A stretch of 64,000 bases of DNA from contig QPMI01000117.1 of NCBI GenBank assembly GCA_004431415.1, positions 124,001-188,000 of the forward strand. Reading direction: 5' to 3'. Under the pieces are notes generated by a model that did no database searches, was not told where the DNA came from, and saw only the letters and a program-made list of their open reading frames with translations. Position numbers and translations under genes: made by a program. Positions 20,746-33,700 of the stretch are shown in pieces (within the stretch, counting starts at the first letter, position 1; each line of letters starts with the position of its first letter). This stretch comes from Cyanophora paradoxa. Taxonomy: Eukaryota; Glaucocystophyceae; Cyanophorales; Cyanophoraceae.

Positions 20746-23411
20746 ATGTGGTCAGGACTCTGGGATTCGGTGAAGGCGAAGGCGAGTCGCGCCCCTCCCG
20801 CTCGAAGACCGAACGCGGCCCACGCGCCTGCATCGTCTTCCGCGCTCACACCGAGCGCTTTTCGCAGTCCGAGAGCATTATCGCCACCGTCTCGAAAGAT
20901 TTGCAGGAGTTTGCGACGGTAGTAGAGAAGGATGCGTTGACAGTGGCCGACAAGGCAGCAGAGAAGGCAAAGGAGGTTGCGGAGAAGGCGCGGGAGGTTG
21001 CCGAGATTGCGCAGGCGTCTGCCGAAGGCGCCAGCTCGTCCGCGGACCCCAGGAGCCTGCTCGTCGCAGAGGACCTGGCTGGGATGGCGCTCGTCGGCCG
21101 GGGAACCCCTGCAGACGACGAGGGCGTCGCAGATGACAGCGAGGACCCCACTGTGGCGCAGCTTAAGCAGCGAGGCGCAGCAGCGGTGCAGGAGGCGACC
21201 ACCCAGTTCCTGGACGGCCTGGACAAGATTGAGAACGGCCTTGGCAAGCTGGAAGACACGCTTGAGGCTGGCATAGGCTCCTTCTTGTCCGGGTGTGCCT
21301 TGCGCTTCTCTCCGGGGCGCAGGCGCAGCGATCGTCCGCAAACTCACCGTCCGCGCGCGCGTGGCAGTGCCGGGAACCTGCTCAAGGGAGCCGTAAAGCT
21401 TACAGCACCCGCCCGGCCCATTCTCCGTCGCCCCGTCCCCGCGCGGGCCCCGGCGGAGAAGCCCCAAGCGTGCGTCGCGCCCGCCGACGCGGCCCAGCGC
21501 CCCTGCTCACGCGCCTCGCAGGATGAGCCGCCAGCAGCAGCGCCTGGTCGAGCTGCAGGCCGATCAGACCACCTATACGGACGATCCGAAGGCGCGGCCT
21601 GCGCCGCGACCGCTGCTGCGCCGCCGCGCGCCGCTGACGGCGCTGGGCGCGCAGGAGGCTGAGGAGTACCAGGCGTGGTGCGCCCAGTTCGACGTCTCGG
21701 CGAAGACAGAAGAGATCGACGCGCTCCTGAAGGCGAACCCGGACATGAGCGCGCTGCACACCCGCATCGGTCCGCTCGTCCTGGGGCGCGCCTTCCTTCT
21801 TTGCTAAGCGGGCGCCCAGTCCCCAGCGTGGTGCCGTACAAGGCCTTCTGGGAGCGCTACTTCTTCCGCGTCGAACAGATCAAGAAGGAGGAGGAGCGGC
21901 GCGCCGCCATCGTGAACCGTGCGCCGCGCTGCTCTCCGCTCCCCGCTCGGCTTCGTTCCGAGCGGCTCCTGCGCAGGGACGAAGGCTGCGGAAGAGGAGG
22001 ACTTTTCGTGGGATATGGACGACGAGGAGGAAGAGGGACAGGAGAAAGAGAAGGACGAGGGCGCCGTAGGTTCGGATCCCCGCGCCCTTGGCGCCGCGGA
22101 GCTTCTTTTCTGATCGGCTCCGCAGCTGCAGCGGACAAGAAGGAAGAGGCGAATGACGCGGGCGACGGCTGGGGCGAGGAGAGCGTCGATCTGGGGGAGG
22201 CCGCCCCCAAGGCCGAGGTGCGCTGGCACCCACCGCGCTCCAGGCCACTGCGGCCACTCTGACTTCGCAAACAGGGCGAACCGGCGGCGGCGGCTGAGGC
22301 CGCGCGCAAGGCGGAAGAAGAAGCGAAGGCGCGGGCGGCGGCGGAGGAGGCCGCGCGCAAGGCGGAGGAGGAAGCGAAGGCGCGGGCGGCGGTCGAGGAG
22401 GAGGCGCGGGCGAGGGCTGCGGCGGAGGAGTCCGCGCGCAAGGCGGAGGAGGAAGCGAAGGCGCGGGCGGCGGCCGAGGAGGAGGCGCGGGCGAGGGCTG
22501 CGGCGGAGGAGTCCGCGCGCAAGGCGGAGGAGGAAGCGAAGGCGCGGGCGGCGGCCGAGGAGGAGGCGCGGGCGAGGGCTGCGGCGGAGGAGTCCGCGCG
22601 CAAGGCGGAGGAGGAAGCGAAGGCGCGGGCGGCGGCTGAGGAGGAGGCGCGGGCGAGGGCTGTGGCGGAGGAGTCCGCGCGCAAGGCGGAGGAGGAAGCG
22701 AAGGCGCGGGCGGCGGCTGAGGAGGAGGCGCGGGCGAGGGCTGCGGCGGAGGAGGCCGCGCGCAAAGCGGAGGAGGAAGCGAAGGCGCGAGCGGCGGCCG
22801 AGGAGGAGGCGCGGGCGAGGGCTGCGGCGGAGGAGGCCGCGCGCAAGGCGGAGGAGGAAGCGAAGGCGCGGGCGGCGGCTGAGGAGGAGGCGCGGGCGAG
22901 GGCTGCGGCGGAGGAGGCCGCGCGCAAGGCGGAGGAGGAAGCGAAGGCGCGGGCGGCGGCTGAGGAGGAGGCGCGGGCGAGGGCTGCGGCGGAGGAGGCT
23001 GCGCGCAAGGCGGAGGAGGAAGCGAAGGCGCGGGCGGCGGCAGAAGAGGCGAGGAGGAAACAGGAGGCAGAGGCGGCAGCCGCGGTGAGTTTCCTGATGC
23101 GCCGCCCGTGCAGCCGGGCTCCGCCCTGACCCGTCCGGGCAGCAGGAGGCGAAGGCTCGAGCGGCGTCGATGAGCCCCGCGCTGACGGAGGGCGCGAGCT
23201 CATGGGTCGAGGTCGAGGCCGGCTCCTCCGAGGCGGCAGCGGCCCCCGCCGCCTCCGCCGCGGCGGCGTCGACGCCCGAGCCGGCGGCGACACCCGATGC
23301 GCCGAAGGACGACGAGGCGAAGGCGGTGCGCGGTTTGCTTTCAGCCCTCGCCCAGTCGCGCCGGCTCACGTTCCTGTTCCGCAGGAGGACGACTGGGGCT
23401 CGTGGGAATGA
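20746..23411 (+). CDS. BSD-domain protein (BSDC1-like) with 27-residue repeat array
   Basis: Exon 1 (20746-20769) encodes MWSGLWDS. Exon 2 starts at 20868 with SESIIATVSKDLQEFATVVE and a long Ala/Glu/Lys helix, as at the N-terminus of BSDC1 proteins. The BSD domain lies in the exons around 21530-21910: RLVELQADQTTYTDDP, AWCAQFDVSAKTEEIDALL, NPDMSALHTRIGP, VVPYKAFWERYFFRVEQI. The conserved FW pair and the downstream YF are present. Acidic segments (EEEDFSWDMDDEEEE) follow, then a long array of 27-residue repeats (22280-23085), and the protein ends DDWGSWE at a TGA (23409-23411). Intron 21774-21826 is GC-AG. BSD domains occur in transcription and membrane-associated proteins; the specific role of BSDC1-like proteins is poorly known. 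The repeat array is unusual for this family. Confidence 0.82.
22280..23060 (+). repeat. 81-bp in-frame tandem repeat encoding a coiled coil
   Basis: About nine to ten near-identical 81-bp units encode KAEEEAKARAAAEEEARARA plus AAEEAAR (27 residues). Units differ at few positions (AAEESAR or AAEEAAR; one VEEEARA; one ARAVAEES). The array preserves the reading frame. It produces a long antisense open frame rich in Arg and Leu that is only its shadow. Confidence 0.9.
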
Positions 23412-24720
23412 TCCCTAGGGTGTGCCTCGTTCTTTTCAATTCCGCCCCGCCCTCCACTCCCTCATCCCCCTTTCCGGCGTTTCTGCCTTCTTCTTTACTC
23501 CTCCGATCCTGTGCTCTTCTCTCTTCTCTCCCGCCAGGGTGCAGTCAGTCTTCTTTTTTGATTTCGGAAGCTGCTGTCTATCTGGGTCGACGTCCGTCTT
23601 TAATTTCAATACATATACGTACTACGGTACGCGCTTTGTCGGGACAGCTATAGCATGCGCAAGCGCGTGGCCGCGCTGTGGCTCACGGCGACTAGCCTAT
23701 AGCTAGTATACGTAGTTGCAGCTATATAGCTAGCACGCGCCGCGCTGCGCATGCGGCTCACGGCGGCGCATACGGACGCGCTTAACTAGTGCTAGTGATC
23801 AGTGCTAGTGTGCAATGTGACGCAGCGCGTGCGCGCGCTGCGCCACGGCCGGGCGCCGCGCTGCCGCGACTTGCCGCAGTGCAATTGGCGAACGATCTGA
23901 CGAACGACACCGCAAATGCAGATCTAGAGCGCTAGCAGCCCGCGGCGCCGGCATAGGACATATGCATGGGGCTCCGCCCGCGACGAGTGCATCAATTCTG
24001 TACCCGCTTTTGGTACGCGTCTGTACCCGTCCACACTCGCCTGATGACGCGGTCATTGCTGCAATAGTCGCAGCAGAACGCCGGCCCTCTGACCGCTGCG
24101 GCGGCGTGTAGACAAGAGCCTCCACTGTTCAGAGCGCGACGAGCTCGGAGAGCTTCGTCTGTTCGGTGCCGTGCGAGCGCTCAGATCGGGGGTGGCGGCG
24201 AGCTCGGGCAATTCCGGGCCTCTCCAGCAGCGACTAAACGGCTTTACGTGCGATCCGTGAAGCGTAAAGCGCGCGGGGCGTCTTGTCCGTGTTCATCGTT
24301 AGTCGCCGGAGCCAGGCGAGTGCTCCTATTCGGGTCAGCGGTACGCTCCCGCGTGCTCCGGTCGTTGAAAACGTCCATAGATGCTTTTAAAGCGTTTTCG
24401 GAACGGCTGAACGCGTCGGACTGCTGACTCGGGGAGCAGGCGAACGCAAGGCGAGACGAACGCGCGCGTTCCAGCTCGAGGCGCAGCGAACTCCGGCGGA
24501 ATCGCCCTCAACGACTTGTACAGGCCTTCAACGTGTCGGCTGTAGGATCGGTCGTGCGCACGTGAACATTCGCAGCGGAGCCAGCTGCAGGCGACCGCTC
24601 GCTCCGCCGGATCCCTAGGCCTAGCTATAGGCCTACAGCTGCAGCCCCGAGCCCGCGGACCGGACTCGATTGCTTCCTCGACCGCGGCCTCGCACAGCTT
24701 CAGGTTCAGAGCTCGAGGCG
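23412..24720. other. Intergenic, no gene seen
   Basis: A 1.3 kb gap lies between two plus-strand genes. It starts with pyrimidine-rich DNA (a likely 3' UTR), then palindromic AT-rich words (AGCTATAGC, TATACGTA), then mixed sequence. I checked for tRNA-like and exon-like segments and saw none that I can support. Confidence 0.5.
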
Positions 24721-27700
24721 ATGCCCCACAACTCGGCGATGCATATGCATCATGATCATTCGACCGGAGGCGGGGACGGGGACGCGTACGGCAGCAGGCC
24801 GCCGCCGTTTCAAGGTGCGCCTCGGATCCCCGCGGAATGCGCAGGGCTCGAGGTTGCGATCAATATCCTCAGAGAAGACTTTTGCTGATCATGACCGAGT
24901 TCGCTGCGCAGGGCAGATCGCAGACCACGACATCGCGCTGTTCTACCGCCCCGCCGGAAGTCCTGCCGAAGCTTGTCATGTCCGCGAGATCTGCAAACTC
25001 AGCGGCGCCGGCCCAGAGCCCGACCTGTATGGGCGCCTGCTCGACCACGCGTGCAACGTGACGGGCATCCCCGCCTGCGTGCGCCCTGCCGCGCGCGGCT
25101 GCTGCTGCTGCTGCTCGCTCGAGCTCACTGCAGCTGCCCGCGCAGGAGATGAGGCTCAAGGACGAGCGCTGGCGGCTCCTCAAGCCCGAGGACTTCGTCT
25201 GGCCGGCCGTGCTTCGCATACACAAAATCATCGTCGGTCGCGACGGTGCGCGATCCGTGGCACCTCGCTTCTGGTCGACGTTTCTGCAGCGAGCTCGAGC
25301 TGACGCGCGCACCCGAAAACCTGCAGGGGACAAGTTCAGGGAGCGCATTCAGGTGCATGCGCTTTCCCCGTCGCGCCAGCCAGCTGCGCATGCAGATGCA
25401 TACTCATAATCAGGACTCGTTTGAATTTCGCAGACGATCCCGTCGACGAAACTCTACCGCAACATGACAAAGGACCTCAACTTTGCATTCGCCCTCATGG
25501 AGCTCATCGACAACAGCGTCGAGGCGACCAAGGCTAACTTTGGGAAGGACCGCGGCATCGAAATCCGCATCAATCTCCGCCGTCGAGTCATCGAAATTGC
25601 CGACAACGGGTGGGGCATGAGCGAGGAGGAGATTCGCAAGTTCGGTGCGGGGAACGGCCTGTTTACACCAGATGTTCACAGCCCCGCGCTGGCATCAGCT
25701 GATGTTAGGACCGCAGCTAAATTGGGAGACAGCCAGCACATCACGAAGCACGTGTCGGCCGACGTGCATGGCCGTTTTAATTTTGCGCTCAGCACTGCGA
25801 ATTTGCATTCTTACTTAAGCTTGGCTCGCAGATTCGGGATAAAGATGAGCAGTATAAGTACTTCATGAACTCGGAGCTCTCACGCTACGGAGTTGGCGCA
25901 AAGGCCAGTTTTCCCCTGCCCGCCCGCGGCCGCGGTTGGCGCACAAATAACAAGTCTCACTGCCCAGCGCACACCTTGCAGAGCGCCATGTTCTATCTGG
26001 GGTCCGTGGTGCGGGTCAACAGCAAGGTTCAAGACAGCGATCGCATCAACCATGTCCAGATCAGCCTCGTGCGCCTCCGCCTCGAACTGCCCGGATCTTA
26101 TTGCGCGCGGCGCCAGCTGCAACCCGGATCTTATGGTGACGGGTGGCGTGCATGCGCAGCTGGAGATGGAGGGAACGCAGAAGCACGAAGCCAACTTCGA
26201 GTCGACGGAAAGCCTTCTCGATAACGAGAGGGCCGCGGGGAGCTTCACGCATATCGAGGTGCCAGCGGAATCTTCTCCAGCCACACGCTGTACATTCTAA
26301 GGTGGCCCACACATGCGCGTGCACAGATCCGTGATGTACCCACCGAGAGGCTGGAAGAGTACATCCAGAACAGGGAAGATGTCCACCGCTTCCTTGCCGA
26401 GGTCTACCACTTCTATCTTTACGGTACCCCAGCTTTGCAATCTGCATCTCCGGCTCCTTTACATTAAAAGACGACGGCCACGCCGGCAGGGGGCTTCAAG
26501 CGGGACCCGCGGCGGCCAGTGGAGGAGCTCGGCGAGGCTTTCACGCCGATCGACCTCAGCATTGATGAGGACGATGAGTCGGGCCGCAAGTCGCGGCGGT
26601 ATGACTTCGGGCCCCCGCGGCCGGCCCCCGAGGCCGCGGCTGAGCAGGACGAAAAGCCCTACGAGCTATGTCGGCTCGCCGAGAGCGCCCTAAGGAACGA
26701 GGTGCGGTCAGAATCTCTAGATCTGCGTGCTGGGTTCAGTTTTCACCACTCTTACAACCAAGGCTCCGCTGTCACAGGTTCGGCGGCTGCACGAAGCTTT
26801 CTTCCCGGCGAGGCCAGAGCTCGAGCCTGTGGCGGGGCCCTCCAGCCAAGCCGCGGCCGCCGACGATCGCGAGGAGAGGCAAATCAAGCAGGGCGACAAA
26901 GCGTGCGCGCTTCGAATTCCCGGAAAATGTAATCTGTGCGCATCGCGGCCGCGGGATGCTAACTTGCAGGGATCGTAGGCTGATTTGGGAGCGACCGATC
27001 GAGGTGCCCGTGAAAGACGAAGCGACGAAAGTGGAGCGCACCATCCCGGTCCAGCTCGCCGTGGCCTACTTCCCCGTGCAGCGCAACAAGGAGACGATGC
27101 CGCCGGATATGCCGCCGGGCCTCACCGTCGTGTGGCAGGGGCGCTGCATGCCGTCCCTCGCGCTCGGCGCCTCCAAGCAGTCGGCCGTGCGGCTCGCCTT
27201 CATGGATCGGCCCAAGTACTCGAAGGACGCTGCACTGCCGCCGGAGTGCTGGAAGCGCTTCAAGGGCTTCCTTTTCGTCTCGGGCGCCGTCGAGCCGACC
27301 TGCCACAAGACCCAGATGGCCATCACGGAGGCCTACACCGCCCTCTGCAACATGGACCCCAAGAGCCCCCTGTCCGTCCGCGGCCGCGGCCGTCGCCCCG
27401 TCGCCCCGCGCTTGGCTTGTCTGACTGGCTTGGCTTCGCTCGCAGGTTCAAGGAGCTCCACAAGGAGTTCCGCGACCGGATGAAGGCGTGGCACGCGCTC
27501 GACGACGAGGTCTCGGCGGCGAGGGAGGGGGCGCCCTTCACGCTGGACGACAGGACCGTCGTCCGCGAGGTCGAGTGGGTCGCCCTCGGCAAGAACAAGT
27601 GCGCATGCGCTCTCACATGCATAATTACCGATCCGTGTCTCATGATCACTTCGCGCGCCTGGCTTTTGCAGGTACAGGGCGCAGGACCAAGTTCGTAGCG

Positions 27701-30700
27701 AGTGCTGCGCCTCCACTGATATATACAACAGCCCCTGATCTTGGGCGCTCTGCTCTTGCAGGTCCGCGTGAAATTCAACGGCCAACTCCACGTCGGCACT
27801 GTCGTGCGCCATGCCGCGCGCTTCCCTATAGCCATATGCGTCTTATAGCTTAAATTTGAGCTTAACTTGTGCTTCTCACATGGACTCAAGCTCAAGTGCT
27901 TCGTTTACGATGACGAGTTCAGGCAGAAGAAGAACATCGTTGACGAGCCTTTCATTTACGTGCGCGTGCGATGACCGTTAACGTTCGCCCTTCGCTTTCG
28001 ATCCCTCACTGCACGTACGCGGGCCGCGCGCGCAGTTCCGCAAACTCGCCGTGGATGTGCGTTCAGAAAATTAAATTCGCTGCGGGCAGCTGCAGGATCT
28101 CTCCCACGTGATTCGATAAACTGACTCGACGAGCCGGGGTCGCAGAACAGCGGAATCAAGTGGGCGGTGCCGGTGACCTGCATCACGGGCACAGTGAAGG
28201 ACAAGGAGTGGAACGAACTGCGGAAAGCTCTCGAGCTGCAGCTTGCCAAGGGCGTTCGCTTCGTCGACCACGACGAATTCGTGCGTGATCTGCGCTGATT
28301 GCTTGGGCATTCATTGCATCTTCCAAATAAGATCTAGATGGATAGATAAGATCTAGACCCACTTCATTCGATGTAAATTTACAAAGCCGCTAATTTCTGC
28401 AACGATGTCGTAGATCGAGAAGAGAATGCCGAAGGAGATGAGCGGCGACGAGAGCCTCGTGTACGTCGCAGCGGAGGTATACAACTTCGAGGAGGATGCC
28501 GCGAAGCAGCGCGTGAAGGGCGCTGCGATCAACAAGGCCGTCCCCCACCTCTGGCTCGTCCTCTACCTTAGCAAGAAGGACGCGAACGTCGGGGTGGCGG
28601 CCTACAAAAAGCTCGTCAAAGCCGACGATGTGCGGCGCCCGCCCGCTCGTTCTGCCACCTTTCCTAACGGGACGGCGTCGTGGGGATATATCGATGCAGA
28701 GCATCAAGGCAATTCCAGAGGAGCTGAGAACGATGCGCGCGCCGTGGAAGAAGGACGGGAAGCCGGGCTCGAGCAAGGACGCGGACGAGTTCATCGCCAT
28801 GAAAGTTCTGAAGGTGCGCGCGCCGAGCTTTCTAGCCGCTGCTCCACTAGTGCTTTCCTGCCCGCAGGCTGCTGCACATGTCCGCCGACCGCGTCCGGCA
28901 GGTTTCCGCCAACAGCAACGATGCCGGGCGCAATCTTTTCTATCTAAAAGGCATCGAGTGCGCGCTCCCCCGCCGGACGCATACGGGTCGAAGGCGTTCC
29001 CGAATACTAATCCCCTTGCGCAGGCCGCGGCACCGGGGCCTCTGGAAGTTCCGCCTTGTGCCCGTCCGGCAGGCGGCGTCCGGCCAGCTCACCATCCTCT
29101 CCGTCCCGAAGGGGGTCCGCGCGCCCCGGCCCGCCCCGCCCCGCCCCGATCCCGTGCTCAGAAGCTGGAAGCGGAGACGCGGGACGTGGAGGTGAAGGCC
29201 GGCAACATCGTGCAGATCGACGCCGCGTTCGACCGCGAGACGGCCGGCGACGAGGAGAAGCCCGCGGTCGTGGTGGGCCAGAGCCTTCCAGACATCCACG
29301 TCTTCCCGCAGGACCGGGTGCGCCATATATTTTGTTATACGAAAACAATTAAACCGAAGGCTCTCGCCGGCTCTCCTGGGTTCACTGAACGACATATGCA
29401 TGCGCGCGCAGTGGGGCAACCTGCTGTCGGTGGCGCCGTCGCCGGAAATCGTCGACAAGATCGTCCTTTCGGCGTCCTCGCGGTCGGACTTTGAGGTGGT
29501 CCCGGGGTCGGTCGCCAGCTCGGCGATCTGCCTGGAAGGCTACGGCGCCGTCGTCCTCAAAGGGGCCCGCCTGCGGCCCAAGGGTGGCCGCGCCGCCACG
29601 CCCAAGTTCCCGGCCGACGTCAAGCTCAGCGTGCAGTTCGGGCCCGCCCGCAACGAGGACAGCGTCGAGCGGCTCGAAGTCCGGCTCAACGCGGGGCCCG
29701 CCTGCCGCCTCCAGCCGAAGGGCGCGTTGGCGGCTGCAGGATCCGGCCCTGGCCCCGCGCTCGTGCGGGGCTCGACCCTTGACGATTTCGCGTTGCGGGC
29801 ACTCGACAAGGACGGCAACCCGGCCGACGTGCAGGTCGTATCGGGGCCGGTGCGCATCAAGCTCGACGGCGATGGCATCACCATCGCTCCCGGCTGCACC
29901 TCCCGCCCCGTGCGCCGCCCCGCGCCCGGACCTCTAGGCCGCCCATGGCTGACGCGGCGGCAGGTACCGGCGAGCGGGCTGCTGGAGTACACGGGGAAGC
30001 TGCGGGTGACGGGCCCGTTCGGCGGGGCGGGCCGTGTGCGGGCGGCCATCGAGGGCGTTGAGGGCAGCGAGCTGGTCCTGCCCTTCACCATCGAGCCCCG
30101 CGCGCTCCGCGTTGCCCTCCCGGAGCCCCTCCCCGATGGATTCGCCCTTCTCCGCGCCCCGGTCGCCCCGCAGCCGCGCCCCGCGCCGGCCCCGCAAGCC
30201 CCCGCCGGACCCTCATCAAGCTCGAAGCGCCGCCGCTCGGACCGCGGCTCCTCCTCGGCCGCAGTAGCGTCTCCGGCCGCCCCGGCTCAGCTCGACGAGG
30301 ACTCGGACTCCGAGTCAGAGGCGGCGCCGGTGCCGGCGGACCTCGAGGAGGATCCGGAGCCGGTGCCGCCGGAGGTGCCGGCGGGGGCGTGGGTGCTGCG
30401 GGCGCGGGACGGCGCCGCCCTGCGCGGCGCCTTCGTCGAGGTCGTGGACCCTGCGGACTGGGGCGAGGTCGAGGCGGGCCTGAAGGGCGAGGCGGTGGAC
30501 CTCTCGTGGGACGCGGGGGCGGGGCCGCGGCTGCAGGCTGGGCGCGCGCGCCTGCCCGAGATCGTCCCATCGGCCCTCCCCGGGCCCGCGCACGGCGGGC
30601 CCCGCCTCGCCCACGTGACCTTCGCCGGCCTCTCCGCCACCCTCGCGTTCCTGATCCGCGCCGGTCCGCATTTAAACTTTCGCGGCGCCTTTTTGAGACT

Positions 30701-33700
30701 GCTGCTGACTCTTCCCGCAGAGCCGGCGGCGGCCCTGCGGCCGGCATCCGCGGCGCCGCTCGCCGTGCGCAACCGCGAGCCGGCGGCCTGCGCGCTGCGC
30801 CTCGAGGGCGCGAGTGGGGCGGCGATCCCCGCGGCGGCCTTTGCCGGGACAGCCCGCGTCACGGCCGAGCTCGTCGACTCGCTCTTCGCCCTCGACATCG
30901 CCCAGGGCGGCCTCGCCTGCGCCGCCGGGGCCGGGGCCGACGGCGCCCTCACCGTCTCGGGCTGGTCGGTCCGCGGCTCGGTGGGGGACGGCGCCGGCAC
31001 CGCCCTCCTGCGCCTCCGCGTGGAGCACTCGGAGCCGGCGCTGCCCGAGGCCGCCCGCACCATCGACGTGCCCCTCACCGTCGCCGCCGGCCCCGCCGCC
31101 CGCCTCGTCTGGCGCCCGCAGGAGGAGGGGGCCGCGGGGGCCGGCGCCGGCCCGCGCGGGCCCCTGCGCCTCCTCAACGGGGCCTGCCTCCCGCCCATCG
31201 TCGTCCGCGCCGAGGACGCTGACGGCGGCCTCGCCGCTTCCCACGCCGGTGCGCCCCGCCCCGCTTGCTCCTCGCCCTCGCTTTCCTCTTACGCCTTGCA
31301 ATTGGGCAGGCCTCGGGTCGGTCACGCTGGCGCCGGGCGCGGAGCTAGCGCACGCGGGCGCCCCGCAGCAGCTGCGGGTGCCGTTCAACGGCGGCCGCGC
31401 CCTCTTCACGAACCTCCGCTTCACCGCCGTCCGCCCCGCCCCGCCCCGTCTGGCCCCGCTTTGTCCGCTGCGAGGCTGACCGCGATGCGCCCCGTGCGGC
31501 ATGGCCACAGGCGGCCGAGCACCGCGGCGAGGGGCGCATCCACGAGCTGCGCTTCACGCACGCCCCCGCCCCCCGCAGCGCCGTCAGGCGCCGCGTCGCG
31601 CCGGCGCCCGCCCCCGTCCCCCTTCCCGTGCGACCTCTCCGCGGCCCCGGTCGAGCTGTTTTCGCGGCTGACTGCGGCCGTGCACGTGAGCAGGAACTGG
31701 AGCCGGTGCGGGTGGTGGTCATGCCGAATCCCGAGCGGCCCGCCGCCCTCCGCCTCCTCCAGGCCGGCGCGCCGGTCCCGATTCCCCTTGAAATTCGCGC
31801 CGTCGCCGGCGCCAAACTCGACCTCTCCGTGCGCCGCGCCATCGTCGGGATCGATCGCAATCGTCGGGATCGATCGCGGTCGCAGGTGGAGGTGCTGGGG
31901 GAGACGGGCGAGCCGACGCGGCTCCCCGCCGGCGCCCAGGCCCTCCTCCGCATCCGCGCCGCCTCCGGCAGCGAGGCGCGCTTCGAGGGGCTCGAGCGGG
32001 CGGAGGAGGCCCGCGGCCCGGCCTACGCCTTCGAGGAGGGGGCGGCCCCAATAGCGGCCGGCGAGCACGTCCTCTTCGTCTCCGTGGAGCCGTCGACGTC
32101 GCCTCTGTGGGGCCACGGGGCGCCCCTCGAGGCCCGGCTGCTCGTCGAGGCCGGCCCGCCCCGCGCCCTGGAGGCCATGGCCGCCCTCCCCGGCGGCGCC
32201 AGGAGCGTCTCGACGGGCACGGGCCAGACCCTCCCGCCCGTCACCGTCCGCCTCGTCGACGCCGGCGGCAACGTCGTCCGCCGCCCCGCCGGCGCCGCCC
32301 CTCTCGCCGTCTCGTGCCGGATCGAAGCTGGTGCGGCCTCGGCCCATATGCATCCCCGTTCATTCTCCTGCCTGACGATGCTGTGCGGCAGAGTCGGGCG
32401 AGCGGGTGCCTGAGCTGGCAGCGGCGCCGCGGGAGTTGACTGCGGAGGGCAGCGCCGAGTTCACGGGTCTCCTCATCGGCGAGGGGGTCGGCCCAGCAAT
32501 CCCGCCCGCCCCCCGCCTCTGCCGCCCCCTCCGATCGCCCCTGTCTGCAGACCTCCGGCGCCTACGCGCTGCTCTTCGAGCTGCAGGGCGGCCCCGACGT
32601 GACCCCTGCCCGACTCCCGTTCACATTCCTCTCCGGTCTGCGGCCCGGCCCGCGCCCCTCCGCCTTCTGCGCCGCTGACGGACTGGTCGTGGGTGCGCAG
32701 CGGCGGAGGAGCGGGCGGAGGCGGAGCGGCGGCGCGCGCTGCAGGAGGAGCTGGTGCAGCTCAACGAGATCATCGAGAACCAGGAGCGGTGCGTGCGGTC
32801 CGATTGCAATTGCCAGCCCTTCTCCGCTCGGCTCAGCCCTTCTTTTCTCGTGCGCAGGGCCGTCCGAGCGGCGCGGGACCAGCTGACGGCGGCCGGCCAG
32901 AGCGAGGCGGCGGCGGAGGCGGCGGTGCGGAACCTGGAGATGGGCCTGGGGAACGTGAGCCCGCAGGACGTGCCGGGCCTCGTCGCCGGCATCCAGCAGC
33001 GCCTGCACGAGCTGCGGGCGACGCCCGAGGGCGCCGTCCGCGGGGCCGCCCACTTCCGCCGCCCCAACGACCCCTCCCGCCACGACATCGACGTGCGTTC
33101 CCGTTCGGGTCCTAGCTTAAGCTTTCCAGTCTAGCCTCCTTAAGCTTCGATCGAGCCATGCCAGGAGTCCTTTCCAGTCTAGCCTCGAGCTCCTCTCGCC
33201 CCCGTCTCTCCTCTTCGATCGAGCTAAACTCAAAGCGCGGTGGCGGCAGCGCTTCCTGGCGGCGGAGCGGCAGAGCCACTTCCCGGGGTTCCTGGGCCTC
33301 GTCTGCCACCTCGCCCGCGTCGAGGACGACCGCGTCGCCGGTGCGCGCCTCGCACCTCGCGCCTCGCACCTCGCACCTCGCACCTCGCACCTCGCACCTC
33401 GCACCTCGCTTTCGTCCCGACGCTGATCGCAATCCCCCGCGCAGAGGCGCTGGCGTGCTTCATTGGGAGGCGCGCCCAGGCCGCCGTGCGCCCCGCGCAG
33501 CCTGGCAGCATGCCGCAATATTTAGTCGCGCCTCACCGTCTGCTTTTTCACGCAGGTCTTCGAGTACTACGACAACGTGCGGCGCATCCGGGATCAGAAC
33601 TCGTGCGCCCCCCGGTTGCCTCTTTCTCAAGGTCGCTGCCGAGTGGCGTCGACCCACTTATCTACGCCATGGCGCCCTACTCTGCAGGTACCCGAGGCTG

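Noticed and set aside
21804-23369. 521-codon minus-strand frame, Arg/Leu-rich, and a similar Ala/Ser-rich 478-codon frame
   Set aside because: Antisense shadows of the 81-bp coding repeat in the BSD gene. They repeat with the same period, and the sense strand has the BSD domain and the conserved C-terminus.
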